Part shown: piece by piece, positions 16,889 to 25,388 of the stretch
Numbering within the stretch: position 1 is the stretch's first letter
Layout of the letters: each line of letters opens with the position of its first letter
Assembly: GCA_948537335.1 (NCBI GenBank)
Contig: CAOUJG010000012.1
Span: 1-36,571 of the forward strand
Origin: an uncultured Eubacteriales bacterium
GTDB lineage: Bacteria; Bacillota; Clostridia; Oscillospirales; Acutalibacteraceae
Direction of reading: 5' to 3'
Length of the DNA stretch: 36,571 nucleotides
Program-made: the position numbers and the translations under genes
The notes under the pieces: model-generated
Databases searched by the model: none
The model's input: the letters and a program-made list of their open reading frames with translations, nothing else
Told to the model about the DNA's origin: nothing

Positions 16889-17608
16889 GTGAAGATTTTG
16901 GCTATTGATTCCTCGGCAGGGGCGGGATCTGTCGCTATAGTGGAGGACAAAACCTTGCTGGGCGAGGCATTTGTTAATGTGGGCTTGACTCACAGCCAGA
17001 CGCTGATGCCGATGGTGGCTGACCTTTTGAAGAACACGGATATATCTCTTGAAGAGATCGATGCATTTGCAGCGTCGGTTGGGCCGGGGTCTTTTACTGG
17101 CTTGCGGATCGGGCTTGCATCTATAAAGGGCATGGCTTTTGCGAATGACGCCCCTTGCCTCGCGGTTTCTACCTTGCGTTCTATGGCTTATAATTTCCTT
17201 TTCGAAGAGGTGATGGTATGTGCCGCTATAGACGCGCATTGTAATCAGCTTTATAGCGCCACTTTTGATGTATATGGCGAAACTGTCTCCAGGATCACGC
17301 CGGATAGGGCGATTTCTATGGACGAAATTTGTGAAGAAATTTCCAAATTAGAAAAAAAGGTTGTTCTTGTTGGAGACGGAGCAATTTTGTGCTATAATAA
17401 AGTTGTGTCGGATCCTGCTTTTAAGGGTAAAGAAATTTTCTTGGCGCCCGAGGGCAAGCGCTTTCAAAGGGCTAGTGGTGTCGCGTTTGCTGCTTTTGAC
17501 GCTTATTTAAAAGACGGCAAAAACGCCCTGATTCGGGCGGAAGACTTGCTTCCTAAATATTTAAAGCTTTCTCAGGCTGAGCGAAACTTGGGCAAAAAAG
17601 CTTTTTAA
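16889..17608 (+). CDS. tsaB: tRNA threonylcarbamoyladenosine biosynthesis protein TsaB
   Basis: ASKHA-fold partner of TsaD in t6A synthesis, 239 residues. MKILAIDSSAGAGSVAIV forms the first strand pair of the fold, followed by GLTHSQTLMPMV and the signature GPGSFTGLRIG (65-75). The start is GTG at 16889, directly after the tsaE TAG stop, so translation is probably coupled. A TGC-TATAAT sequence inside its 3' half (17390-17398) could serve as an internal promoter for upp. Confidence 0.93.
   Translation: MKILAIDSSAGAGSVAIVEDKTLLGEAFVNVGLTHSQTLMPMVADLLKNTDISLEEIDAFAASVGPGSFTGLRIGLASIKGMAFANDAPCLAVSTLRSMAYNFLFEEVMVCAAIDAHCNQLYSATFDVYGETVSRITPDRAISMDEICEEISKLEKKVVLVGDGAILCYNKVVSDPAFKGKEIFLAPEGKRFQRASGVAFAAFDAYLKDGKNALIRAEDLLPKYLKLSQAERNLGKKAF
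17390..17398 (+). promoter_or_regulatory. Possible internal promoter ahead of upp
   Basis: TGC-TATAAT is a perfect extended -10, with TTGGAG at 17370-17375 (17-nt spacing). It lies within the tsaB coding sequence about 230 nt before upp, so it may be chance. Confidence 0.2.
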
Positions 17609-17626
17609 AAGGTCGTGGATATTTTT

Positions 17627-18259
17627 ATGAGTCAGCAGATTTTTGTTATGAATCATCCGCTTGTTAAGCATAAAATCTCGCTTTTGCGCGATAAATCTAC
17701 CGGCGTGAAGGAATTTCGCGAGATGATCGGCGAAATCACTATGCTTATGTGCTACGAGGCGACTAGAGACTTGCCTTTGAAGGAGGTTGAGATCGAGACG
17801 CCTGTGGCCATTGCTAAAACTCAAATTTTGTCTGGCCGGAAGATGGCTGTTATCCCGATTTTGAGGTCTGGAATTGGCATGGCGGACGGTGTTACAGCGC
17901 TTATTCCCGCTGCAAAAATCGGCCATATTGGTCTGTATCGCAACCCGGAGACCTTTAAGCCGGTTAAGTATTACAGCAAGCTTCCGCGGGACATTAACGA
18001 CAGGGAGGTGATTGTGCTTGATTTGATGGTCGCAACGGGCGAGACCGCGGTGGAAGCGGTTAACATTATAAAGCAGGAGAATCCCAAGAGCATCAAGTTT
18101 ATGAGCATAATCGCCTCTAGGACCGGCGCCGAGACTTTAACTTGCGCGCATCCGGATGTTCCTTTATACTGCGCGGCTCTTGACGAAGAGATTAACGAGC
18201 AGGGATATATAATTCCTGGCATGGGAGACGCTGGCGATCGGCTTTTTGGTACGAGATAA
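17627..18259 (+). CDS. upp: Uracil phosphoribosyltransferase
   Basis: Pyrimidine salvage: uracil + PRPP to UMP. Family features are NHPLVKHKISLLRDKSTG at the N-terminus, ILRSGIGMADGV, GLYRNPET and the uracil-binding C-terminal GYIIPGMGDAGDRLFGTR. The PRPP loop reads DLMVATGETA where most UPRTases have DPMLATGGS, a mild variation that still fits the general PRTase TGxT pattern. ATG 17627 (210 residues) aligns with the family start; an in-frame GTG at 17615 is the alternative. It sits between tsaB and cmk in one transcription direction. Confidence 0.93.
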   Translation: MSQQIFVMNHPLVKHKISLLRDKSTGVKEFREMIGEITMLMCYEATRDLPLKEVEIETPVAIAKTQILSGRKMAVIPILRSGIGMADGVTALIPAAKIGHIGLYRNPETFKPVKYYSKLPRDINDREVIVLDLMVATGETAVEAVNIIKQENPKSIKFMSIIASRTGAETLTCAHPDVPLYCAALDEEINEQGYIIPGMGDAGDRLFGTR

Positions 18260-18305
18260 ATTTTCTGTTTTGGAAAAATCTTTATTAAGAAGGAGGCTTG
18301 ATAAA

Positions 18306-18965
18306 ATGACAGCTGTTGCGATAGATGGCCCTGCAGGGGCGGGCAAAAGCACCATTGCTCGAGCGATTTCTAGAGAAATATCGTTTGTTTATGTGGACAC
18401 GGGCGCTCTGTACCGCGCTATTGGGCTTTATATGATAAAAAACCGCATAGATGGCGATAAATCGATTGTTTCGACTTTGAACAAAGTAAAAGTTGACTTA
18501 AAATTCGTTGATAACGAGCAAAAAATATTTTTGTGCGGAGAAGAAGTCTCTGGAGAAATCCGGACGCCCGAGGTTTCTATGATGGCATCGAGAGTTTCGG
18601 CAATTTTGGCGGTGAGGGAATTTTTGCTTGACTTGCAAAGAGATTTAGCGAAAAAAAATAATGTGATAATGGACGGCCGCGATATCGGTACGGTGATTTT
18701 GCCTGACGCGGATGTGAAAATTTTTTTGACTGCGTCTTTAGAAAAACGAGCCCAGCGGCGATATAAAGAGATGTTGGAAAAAGGGCTTAACGTTACTTAC
18801 GACGGGATTTTAAGTGACATAAAAAAAAGGGATTATGATGATTCTCACAGAAAAGTCGCACCGCTAAAACCCGCAGCAAACGCTATTTTAGTGGACACTA
18901 GCGATTACAACCTTGAAGAATCAATAAAGTTGGTTTTAAATGTGATAAGAAAGAAATTAATATGA
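18306..18965 (+). CDS. cmk: (d)CMP kinase
   Basis: Phosphorylates CMP/dCMP with ATP; 219 residues. P-loop GPAGAGKST near residue 8, then VDTGALYRAIGL, MDGRDIGTVILPDADVKIFLTAS and the RDYDDSHRKVAPLKPA segment, all conserved in bacterial CMP kinases. The ATG at 18306 has AAGGAGG (18290-18296) 9 nt upstream; an in-frame ATG at 18246 lies inside the upp end and lacks a ribosome binding site. Its stop overlaps the plsC start (ATGA). Confidence 0.96.
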   Translation: MTAVAIDGPAGAGKSTIARAISREISFVYVDTGALYRAIGLYMIKNRIDGDKSIVSTLNKVKVDLKFVDNEQKIFLCGEEVSGEIRTPEVSMMASRVSAILAVREFLLDLQRDLAKKNNVIMDGRDIGTVILPDADVKIFLTASLEKRAQRRYKEMLEKGLNVTYDGILSDIKKRDYDDSHRKVAPLKPAANAILVDTSDYNLEESIKLVLNVIRKKLI

Positions 18966-19576
18966 AAAAAAGTAAGTTATATCGTTTTATAATCGCGATT
19001 ATTCGGCCTTTTGTGCGAGTTTTGTATGGTCTAAAAGTTAGCGGCATTGAAAATATTTTACAAAGCGGTGGGTGCATCATTTGTCCAAACCATACTTCTA
19101 ACGCCGATCCTGTCTTGCTCGCTATCACTTTTCGCCGGCAGATTTATTTTATGGCAAAGGCAGAGCTGTTTAAAAACCGGATTTTAGGCAAGCTTTTTAA
19201 GATGGTGGGGGCCTTTCCTGTAGAGCGCGGCAAGGGCGACACTTCGGCAATTGACGCTGCAGAACGTGTGTTAGACAGTGGCGAACAGCTAGGGCTTTTT
19301 ATAGAGGGGACCCGCTCTAAGACTGGAGATTTTTTGCGGCCCAAAACAGGGTGCGCGATGATCGCTTATAAGACGAAAGTCCCGATTATTCCGGTCTGCA
19401 TAACGGGCACAAATGAGTTTAGGGTGAAAATTTTCAATAAAAATGTGATAAAGATAGGTGTACCAATATATCCGGACGATTTGAATATTACCGAAGGCAG
19501 CGGCAAGGAGTTTCGAGAGGCTAGCCGTCTAATCATGCAAAACATAACAAACCTTGTACCCAATTTTAATGAATAA
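18962..19576 (+). CDS. plsC: 1-acyl-sn-glycerol-3-phosphate acyltransferase (PlsC family)
   Basis: Makes phosphatidic acid at the membrane. NHTSNAD (43-49) is the HX4D catalytic motif, VGAFPVERGKGD precedes FIEGTRSKTG (EGTR 115-118), and KVPIIPVCITGT is the last conserved block. An N-terminal hydrophobic stretch (about 8-23) may anchor it. 204 residues. The start overlaps the cmk stop by 4 nt (ATGA); cmk-plsC adjacency is common in Clostridia. Confidence 0.93.
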   Translation: MKKSKLYRFIIAIIRPFVRVLYGLKVSGIENILQSGGCIICPNHTSNADPVLLAITFRRQIYFMAKAELFKNRILGKLFKMVGAFPVERGKGDTSAIDAAERVLDSGEQLGLFIEGTRSKTGDFLRPKTGCAMIAYKTKVPIIPVCITGTNEFRVKIFNKNVIKIGVPIYPDDLNITEGSGKEFREASRLIMQNITNLVPNFNE

Positions 19577-19588
19577 ATTTTTGCATAC

Positions 19589-19621
19589 AAAAAAAGAGGC
19601 TCCATTTCGAGTCTCTTTTTT
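19589..19621. terminator. Bidirectional terminator between plsC and pcrA
   Basis: AAAAAGAGGCTC pairs with GAGTCTCTTTTT around a 6-nt loop (one G-U pair), with T and A tracts on both sides. It serves the convergent plsC and pcrA genes. Confidence 0.85.
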
Positions 19622-19648
19622 ATTTCGTTTATAGAAATTTTATTTAAA

Positions 19649-22027
19649 TCAGCTTTTTTCTAATTTCGCATAATTTGCCATGAGCTTTTTTATCCCGATT
19701 TTGTCAAAGTTAATCTCCAAAAGCATATCGTTGCCCATAGGTTTAACCACCAGCACAGAGCCTTTTCCAAAAACCTTATGAATCACAACGTCGCCCGCCA
19801 CAAAAGAGCTGACCTTATATTCGGACTTTTCGATATGGTTAAACATCCGCGCAGAGGCAAACATCGTGCTTTTAACCGGCTGCCTTGAATTTAGCAGCTT
19901 AATGTCGTTAAACGTTTTTTGAACAATGCGCTTATTCTCAGTCTTTTCAACTAGGTCTTCCGGAATTTCGCAAGTGAATCTCGAGGGCTTGTTCCTGGTA
20001 GTGCAGCCGAAAAGCAAACGAGTTTCTGCATTCACGATATAAAGATTCTGCTTAGCCCGGGTTATCGCCACATAGGCAAGCCGGCGTTCTTCCTCAAGCT
20101 CCTCTGGATTATAAATAGCCTGGTTGCCAGGGAAGATTCCTTCCTCAAAGCCCGGCAAAAATATAACAGAAAACTCCAGCCCTTTAGCCGAGTGAATGGT
20201 CATCAAAGTCACCGCGTTGGCGTCGTTGTCGTAATTATCAATATCCGTCATCAAAGAGACTTCTTCCAAAAAGCCGCCCAAAGAGGCGGCGTCACCGTTT
20301 TCCTTTTCGTATTTTATAATGTTAGAAGACAGCTCGTTAACGTTCTCAATCCGAGCGTCAACGTCGTCCTTTTCCATTTTGATGCTGCCAATGTAGTCCG
20401 TGTCGTCGAGAATTTTCTGATACAAATACTGCAAGGAAAAGTCCGGATTATTCGCAATTTCAATAAAATTATCAATCAGCCTAGCAAACTTTTTAAGCTT
20501 TAAAGCCGCACGCAAAAGATCATCGTATTCATCGGCATGGCGAATAACATCAAGCATACTTTGGCCGGTCTGAGCCGAGATTTCCGTAATTTTAGAGATA
20601 GTTTTGTCGCCAATAGAGCGCTTTGGCCGATTAATAATCCGACGCAGCCGAATTTCGTCATTCGGATTGTTAATAACGCTAAGATACGCGATCATGTCGC
20701 GGATTTCTTTGCGCTCATAAAACCTGTGGCCGCCAATAATACGGTAAGGAATCCCAGACTTTATAAAAGTGCGCTCAATATTACTAGACTGCGCATTCAT
20801 CCGGTACAAAATGGCAAAGTCAGCGTAGTCAGCGCCATCAGCAATCTTGTTTAAAATAGTTTCGGCGATATAATTGGCCTCGTCGCTCTCGTTAAAAGAA
20901 GTATGTACATGAATTTTTTCGCCGGCATCATTTTTCGTCCAAAGCTTTTTGCCCTTGCGCTCGCTGTTATTCTCGATCACCGCATTAGCCGCGTCCAAAA
21001 TATTCTGAGTTGACCGGTAATTCTGCTCAAGTTTAATTATTTTCGTACCCCGATAAGTCTTTTCAAAACTCAAGATATTCTCGATAGTAGCGCCCCTAAA
21101 CTTATAAATGCTCTGGTCATCGTCGCCCACCACACACAAATTTTTTCGCTTTTCGCAAATTAACTTTATAAATTCATATTGCACCTTGTTGGTGTCCTGA
21201 TATTCGTCCACCATGACGTAGCGGAACTTCTCCTGATAATGCGCCAAAATTTCCGGAAATTTCTTAAAAAGCAAAACCGTATTAAATAAAAGGTCGTCAA
21301 AATCCATAGCATCAGCGTCAATCAAGCGCTTTTGGTACATGCCATAGACTTTGGCAATTTGCGTTAACCGAAAGTCATTCCCAGCCTGACGCGTGTATTC
21401 TTTATAGTCAATCATGTTATCTTTAGCGTGGGAAATCGCCGCTATAATCGACTTATGTGGCAAAATTTTATCATCAATATTCAAAGCAGCCTGACAATCC
21501 TTAACCAGCCGCTTTACATCGTCAGTGTCATAGACTGTAAAGTGAGAAGAGTAGCCTAGATTCTCCGCATGCCGGCGCAAAATTTTAGCGCAAGTAGAGT
21601 GGAAAGTCGCGGCCCAAACGTCGTTGCCAACCTCGCCCAACATGTTAACAAGGCGCTCTTTCAGTTCGTTCGCAGCCTTGTTGGTAAAAGTAATGGCCAA
21701 AATCTGCCACGGTTTAGCCGAGTCAACACTCAAGCCAGCGGGGAAGGGAAAATCAGCGCTATCGCTTTCAAGATACGCTCTTAAACTCTCAAGGTATTTT
21801 TCGTCAACAAAACCCGGAACAACCTCGTCATTATAGGCGTTGCCATATTTTATAATACTTGCGATCCGATTAACCAAAACCGTAGTCTTGCCGCTGCCAG
21901 CGCCGGCCAAAACCAGCAGAGGGCCATTTATCGTAAAAATCGCTTGTTTTTGCTTGTCGTTCATGTGTGCAAAATCTTTTTCGATTATCTTTTTTCTTAA
22001 CTCCAAAAATTCGTTCAACTTTTTCAT
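19649..22027 (-). CDS. pcrA: ATP-dependent DNA helicase PcrA/UvrD
   Basis: SF1A helicase, 792 residues. Q motif MNDKQKQAIF, motif I AGAGSGKTTV, Ia AITFTNKAA, motif II DEYQDTN, GDDDQSIYKFRGA, QNYRST, motif V LMTIHSAKGLEF and VI LAYVAITRA. A C-terminal Tudor-like segment (VAGDVVIHKVFGKGSVL) is also present. Between motifs I and Ia there is an insertion of about 45 acidic residues (around NAYNDEVVPGFVDE) absent from Bacillus PcrA as I remember it. The ATG at 22027 has AAGGACGGG just upstream; an in-frame start at 22096 lies before the ribosome binding site and upstream of the predicted transcript start. It is divergent from glmS. Confidence 0.96.
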   Translation of the reverse strand: MKKLNEFLELRKKIIEKDFAHMNDKQKQAIFTINGPLLVLAGAGSGKTTVLVNRIASIIKYGNAYNDEVVPGFVDEKYLESLRAYLESDSADFPFPAGLSVDSAKPWQILAITFTNKAANELKERLVNMLGEVGNDVWAATFHSTCAKILRRHAENLGYSSHFTVYDTDDVKRLVKDCQAALNIDDKILPHKSIIAAISHAKDNMIDYKEYTRQAGNDFRLTQIAKVYGMYQKRLIDADAMDFDDLLFNTVLLFKKFPEILAHYQEKFRYVMVDEYQDTNKVQYEFIKLICEKRKNLCVVGDDDQSIYKFRGATIENILSFEKTYRGTKIIKLEQNYRSTQNILDAANAVIENNSERKGKKLWTKNDAGEKIHVHTSFNESDEANYIAETILNKIADGADYADFAILYRMNAQSSNIERTFIKSGIPYRIIGGHRFYERKEIRDMIAYLSVINNPNDEIRLRRIINRPKRSIGDKTISKITEISAQTGQSMLDVIRHADEYDDLLRAALKLKKFARLIDNFIEIANNPDFSLQYLYQKILDDTDYIGSIKMEKDDVDARIENVNELSSNIIKYEKENGDAASLGGFLEEVSLMTDIDNYDNDANAVTLMTIHSAKGLEFSVIFLPGFEEGIFPGNQAIYNPEELEEERRLAYVAITRAKQNLYIVNAETRLLFGCTTRNKPSRFTCEIPEDLVEKTENKRIVQKTFNDIKLLNSRQPVKSTMFASARMFNHIEKSEYKVSSFVAGDVVIHKVFGKGSVLVVKPMGNDMLLEINFDKIGIKKLMANYAKLEKS

Positions 22028-22087
22028 ATTACCCGTCCTTAAAAAATTGGCCCGATTTAGAGCCCAACTTTTACTTTTTTCAATACT

Positions 22088-22116
22088 ATTATACAATATT
22101 TGAAAAATTTTTTCAA
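22088..22116 (-). promoter_or_regulatory. Promoter of pcrA
   Basis: Read on the minus strand: TTGAAA (complement of 22111-22116), a 17-nt spacer and TATAAT (complement of 22088-22093). Predicted start near 22081, leader about 54 nt. Confidence 0.75.
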
Positions 22117-22128
22117 CGGTGTGCGTGC

Positions 22129-22157
22129 TTGATAATCGCGGCGTTTTGTGGTATACT
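22129..22157 (+). promoter_or_regulatory. Promoter of glmS
   Basis: TTGATA at 22129-22134, a 17-nt spacer and TATACT at 22152-22157 preceded by TGG. It starts near 22164 and leaves an untranslated leader of about 140 nt before glmS. Confidence 0.75.
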
Positions 22158-22163
22158 TAATAA

Positions 22164-22303
22164 ATTATGACCGCAAAATGAATATCACGAAATCACAAAG
22201 AATCGGGTTTTGCGATAATATAAATAAAGTGTTTTTGGGCGCGTACTTAGAAAACATCGGATGTTTGCGTACTTATAAAATGTTTATTAGGGGGAGTTAA
22301 CGC
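22164..22303 (+). promoter_or_regulatory. glmS leader with a dyad flanked by direct repeats
   Basis: The leader holds the direct repeat GCGTACTTA at 22241-22249 and 22267-22275. Between them is the hairpin AAACAT-CGG-ATGTTT (22252-22266). The ribosome binding site GGGGGAG is at 22290-22296. The layout could be an operator or an RNA element. I could not find the conserved core of the glmS ribozyme. Confidence 0.35.
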
Positions 22304-24139
22304 ATGTGCGGGATAATTGGCTACATCGGCTACGACAACGCTACGCCGCTGCTTATTGAGGGTTTGAAAAAGCTGGAATATCGAGGTTACGATTCTGCTG
22401 GGGTTGCTGTCTATACCGGGAGCAACTTAAAAGTCGTAAAAGCTAAGGGGAAACTTTGTTCTCTTAGCAAAAAATTGCAACAAATGCCACAGTTAGTGGG
22501 AAATTTAGGAATAGCGCATACTAGATGGGCTACGCACGGCGAACCTTCTGAGCAAAATTCGCATCCTATTTTAAGTGCGTCCGGAAAGTTCGCGGTTGTT
22601 CATAACGGAATCATTGAGAATTACATCGCAATAAAGGATGAACTCTTAAAAAAAGGAGTAAAATTTTCATCCGACACGGACACCGAAGTCGTTGCGCAGC
22701 TGCTCGATATTTGCTATGATGGCGACGTTCTGAGCACTGTGATTAAGGTGATAAATAAAATTGAGGGCTCGTACGCGTTGGGAATAATTTGTGCACAGCG
22801 CCCTGACGAATTGATTGCAGTGAAAAAGGCCAGCCCGCTTATTGTGGGCGTTGCTGAGGGCGAGAATTTCATTGCTTCGGATGCGACGGCTATAGTACCG
22901 CGGACGAAGGATATCATCCGGCTTGAGGATGAGGAAATAGCTATAATTAGGGCAGATAGCGTTAAGATTTATGATAAGGCGAAAAATGAGATCTTGAAAG
23001 AGATTGTCCATATCGACTGGGACATTGCCGCCGCGGAGAAGGCGGGTTATGAGCATTTTATGCTCAAGGAGATAATGGATCAGCCAACGGCTATTATGAA
23101 TACGATTAAGGCGCGGATTAAGGATGGCAAAATTGATTTTGAGCAAGACGGCATCAGCCTTTCTCTGGCTGACTTAAAAAATATAGATAAAATCTGCATT
23201 TTGGCGTGCGGCTCGGCCTACCACGTGGGGTGCGTCGCTAAATATATTTTTGAGAAAATTCTTCGCAAACCTGTTGAAGTCGCGGTTGCTTCTGAGTTTC
23301 GATACATGAATCCTATTGTTGACGGGAACACTTTGGTCATTGCGATCAGCCAGTCTGGCGAAACGGCCGACACTTTGGCTGCCATGAAAGAGGCAAAAGC
23401 GCTTGGCGCTAGGGTTTTGTCTATTGTGAATGTCGTCGGCAGCTCCATTGCAACTTGCTCGGACAACGTGCTGTATACTTGGGCGGGGCCCGAAATCGCC
23501 GTCGCAACCACAAAAGCCTACAGCACGCAGCTGTGCGTCGTATATATGCTGGCGATTTACATGGCAGAAAAGCTTTCCATAACAGATCCCCTGCAGTACG
23601 CCGCGTATGTAGAAGATTTGCTCAACCTTCCTTCAAAGGTGGAGGAAGTCTTGACGGCTCAAGAGTCGATCAAGTCTTTGGCGAAGAATTTTTATGACTG
23701 CAAAAACGTATTTTTCATCGGCAGGAACACCGATTACTCCGTTTCTCTTGAAGGTTCCTTGAAGCTGAAAGAAATTTCGTATATTCATTCTGAAGCCTAC
23801 CCCGCCGGGGAACTCAAACACGGCACGATTTCTTTAATTGAAGAGGGCACGCTGGTTGTGGCTTTGGCGACTAATGATGCGCTGTTTGAGAAAATGATCA
23901 GCAATATAAAAGAGGTCAAGGCCCGCGGCGCGACGGTTTTGACTTTGACTACGGAAATGCATAGGGCAGAGGCGGAGTCTGTTTCGGACTACTGCATATG
24001 CATCCCAAAGATTTCGGACATGATGATGCCTTCGCTGACCGTTGTTCCGCTGCAGCTTTTTGCTTATTATATTGCCTATTTAAAGGGCTGCGACATCGAC
24101 AAGCCGCGAAACCTTGCCAAGTCTGTTACAGTTGAGTGA
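22304..24139 (+). CDS. glmS: Glutamine--fructose-6-phosphate aminotransferase (isomerizing)
   Basis: First step of UDP-GlcNAc synthesis; 611 residues. The N-terminal glutaminase has Cys2 as nucleophile (MCGIIGYIG), then KLEYRGYDSAGV, HTRWATHGEPSEQNSHP and HNGIIENY. Two SIS domains follow: CGSAYHVGCVAKY with SQSGETADTLAA, then FIGRNTDYSVSLEGSLKLKEISY and AGELKHGTISLIEEG. It ends in the family pattern DKPRNLAKSVTVE. Start ATG with GGGGGAG 7 nt upstream. Confidence 0.97.
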   Translation: MCGIIGYIGYDNATPLLIEGLKKLEYRGYDSAGVAVYTGSNLKVVKAKGKLCSLSKKLQQMPQLVGNLGIAHTRWATHGEPSEQNSHPILSASGKFAVVHNGIIENYIAIKDELLKKGVKFSSDTDTEVVAQLLDICYDGDVLSTVIKVINKIEGSYALGIICAQRPDELIAVKKASPLIVGVAEGENFIASDATAIVPRTKDIIRLEDEEIAIIRADSVKIYDKAKNEILKEIVHIDWDIAAAEKAGYEHFMLKEIMDQPTAIMNTIKARIKDGKIDFEQDGISLSLADLKNIDKICILACGSAYHVGCVAKYIFEKILRKPVEVAVASEFRYMNPIVDGNTLVIAISQSGETADTLAAMKEAKALGARVLSIVNVVGSSIATCSDNVLYTWAGPEIAVATTKAYSTQLCVVYMLAIYMAEKLSITDPLQYAAYVEDLLNLPSKVEEVLTAQESIKSLAKNFYDCKNVFFIGRNTDYSVSLEGSLKLKEISYIHSEAYPAGELKHGTISLIEEGTLVVALATNDALFEKMISNIKEVKARGATVLTLTTEMHRAEAESVSDYCICIPKISDMMMPSLTVVPLQLFAYYIAYLKGCDIDKPRNLAKSVTVE

Positions 24140-24291
24140 GTCTTTATAACTGTTTAAAATTGCCAAAAGTTTTTAGTGCGATTTTGAATATTAACCTCGG
24201 TGTTTGGTCAAAATATAAACATCGGCAAATCTAAAGATCAGGCAATTTTAGCCAAGATTTGTTAATTTATGTTTATTGGAGGCGATCATCT

Positions 24292-24462
24292 ATGAGCGAT
24301 AAAGACGCGAACCCCTGCATAAAATGTTCGGTTGCCCAGTGTAAGCATCATTGCGGAACGGCGGACTACTGCGCGCTGGACGAGATACAAGTGGGCACTC
24401 ACGAAGAAAACCCAACCGTGGTCCAATGCACCGACTGCGAATCTTTTGAGGTGAAAGGTTAA
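24292..24462 (+). CDS. DUF1540 domain-containing small cysteine-rich protein
   Basis: A 56-residue protein with seven cysteines (9, 12, 17, 21, 27, 46, 49) in the DUF1540 pattern: CxxCSVxxC, a C-A-x-x-I-x-V-G middle, and TDCxSFE at the end. It is probably metal-binding; function unknown, and members occur widely in spore-forming Clostridia. ATG 24292 is set by GGAGG (24278-24282), 9 nt upstream. It lies 152 nt after glmS with no hairpin between, so it may be co-transcribed with it, and is followed by a strong terminator. Confidence 0.85.
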   Translation: MSDKDANPCIKCSVAQCKHHCGTADYCALDEIQVGTHEENPTVVQCTDCESFEVKG

Positions 24463-24501
24463 AATTTTCACCGGATTTTTTAAAATTTATTTTTCTTTTG
24501 C

Positions 24502-24546
24502 GGAAATAAAAATGCAAAAAATTGTGTTTTTGTTTCCTTTTTTTTT
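24502..24546 (+). terminator. Rho-independent terminator after the DUF1540 gene
   Basis: GGAAATAAAAA (24502-24512) pairs with TTTTTGTTTCC (24527-24537; one G-U) and is followed by nine T. It directly abuts the next promoter. Confidence 0.8.
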
Positions 24547-24552
24547 CGATTA

Positions 24553-24561
24553 TGGTATAAT
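24553..24561 (+). promoter_or_regulatory. Extended -10 promoter for azlCD
   Basis: TGG-TATAAT (TATAAT 24556-24561) directly after the upstream terminator; no good -35. The leader of about 78 nt shows no T-box or other riboswitch core that I could identify. Confidence 0.6.
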
Positions 24562-24645
24562 AACTTTATCTGTTGATGCTCGCCACTGCGCGCTTGTTTA
24601 CATTTTATGGCAGTTTAAATTTGGGTTAGGAGGCACTACATAATA

Positions 24646-25386
24646 ATGGAAAAAAGCAAATCTTTATTTATGCAAGGCTTAAAAGAGGGTTTTCCCATTG
24701 GAATGGGATATTTGCCGCTTGCCTTTTCTTTGGGCGTTAATGCGGCTACGGACGGTTTTCAGTTTTTCACTTCTATTGCCATGTCTTTGTTTAGCTTTAC
24801 CGGGGTTGGCCAGATGAATGCAATGGCTTTGATGCTTGAGAATGCGACTTATTTTAGCATTTTTATCGCGCTCATGGTCATTAACCTTAGGAATATTGTG
24901 CTTTCGCTGTCTTTGACTCAAAGGTTAGAGGAGAATGTGAGTTTGTGGAAGCGCTTGATAATTGCAATAGGGAATACTGATGAAATTTTTGCACTTACGA
25001 TCAGAAGAGAGGGCAAAATCCCGGCGGACTATTTCATCGGCGTTATGACGTTTCCTTATTTGGCTTGGTCCGTTGGCGCCATAATCGGCAACTTGGCAAC
25101 CACCCTTGTGCCAAGGGATATCTGCATCGTAATGAGCATGGCGCTGTATGCTATGCTGGTGGCTGCAGTTGTTCCGGCTGTTAAGAAGTCTCGACCGATC
25201 TTATTTGTCGCACTTTTGTCCGGAGCATTGAGCTTTATTATGCAAGGGGTCAAGCCCATAAGCGATATTTTGATCAATCTAATGGGCAAATCGGCTTCGT
25301 CTTGGATTTTGGTGGCAGGCTCAGTCTTCACCGCAGCGGTCGCTGCGTGCATTTGGCCGGTTAAAGATAGCGAGGAGGAAAATTAA
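24646..25386 (+). CDS. azlC: AzlC family branched-chain amino acid exporter, large subunit
   Basis: The 246-residue integral membrane protein has several hydrophobic segments and the AzlC signatures: an N-terminal GLKEGFPIGMGYLPLAFSLGV, FTGVGQMNA and LRNIVLSLSL, and TDEIFAL. With the small partner AzlD it forms an exporter of branched-chain and related amino acids in characterised bacteria. AGGAGG (24628-24633) lies 12 nt before the ATG, rather far. azlD starts 2 nt after the stop. Confidence 0.92.
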   Translation: MEKSKSLFMQGLKEGFPIGMGYLPLAFSLGVNAATDGFQFFTSIAMSLFSFTGVGQMNAMALMLENATYFSIFIALMVINLRNIVLSLSLTQRLEENVSLWKRLIIAIGNTDEIFALTIRREGKIPADYFIGVMTFPYLAWSVGAIIGNLATTLVPRDICIVMSMALYAMLVAAVVPAVKKSRPILFVALLSGALSFIMQGVKPISDILINLMGKSASSWILVAGSVFTAAVAACIWPVKDSEEEN

Positions 25387-25388
25387 AA

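Noticed and set aside
22164..22303. glmS ribozyme
   Set aside because: No segment resembling the conserved cleavage-site and P2 core could be found by eye; a covariance search would be needed to be sure.
24562..24645. T-box or amino-acid riboswitch before azlCD
   Set aside because: The leader is only about 78 nt, has no T-box sequence and no terminator hairpin.
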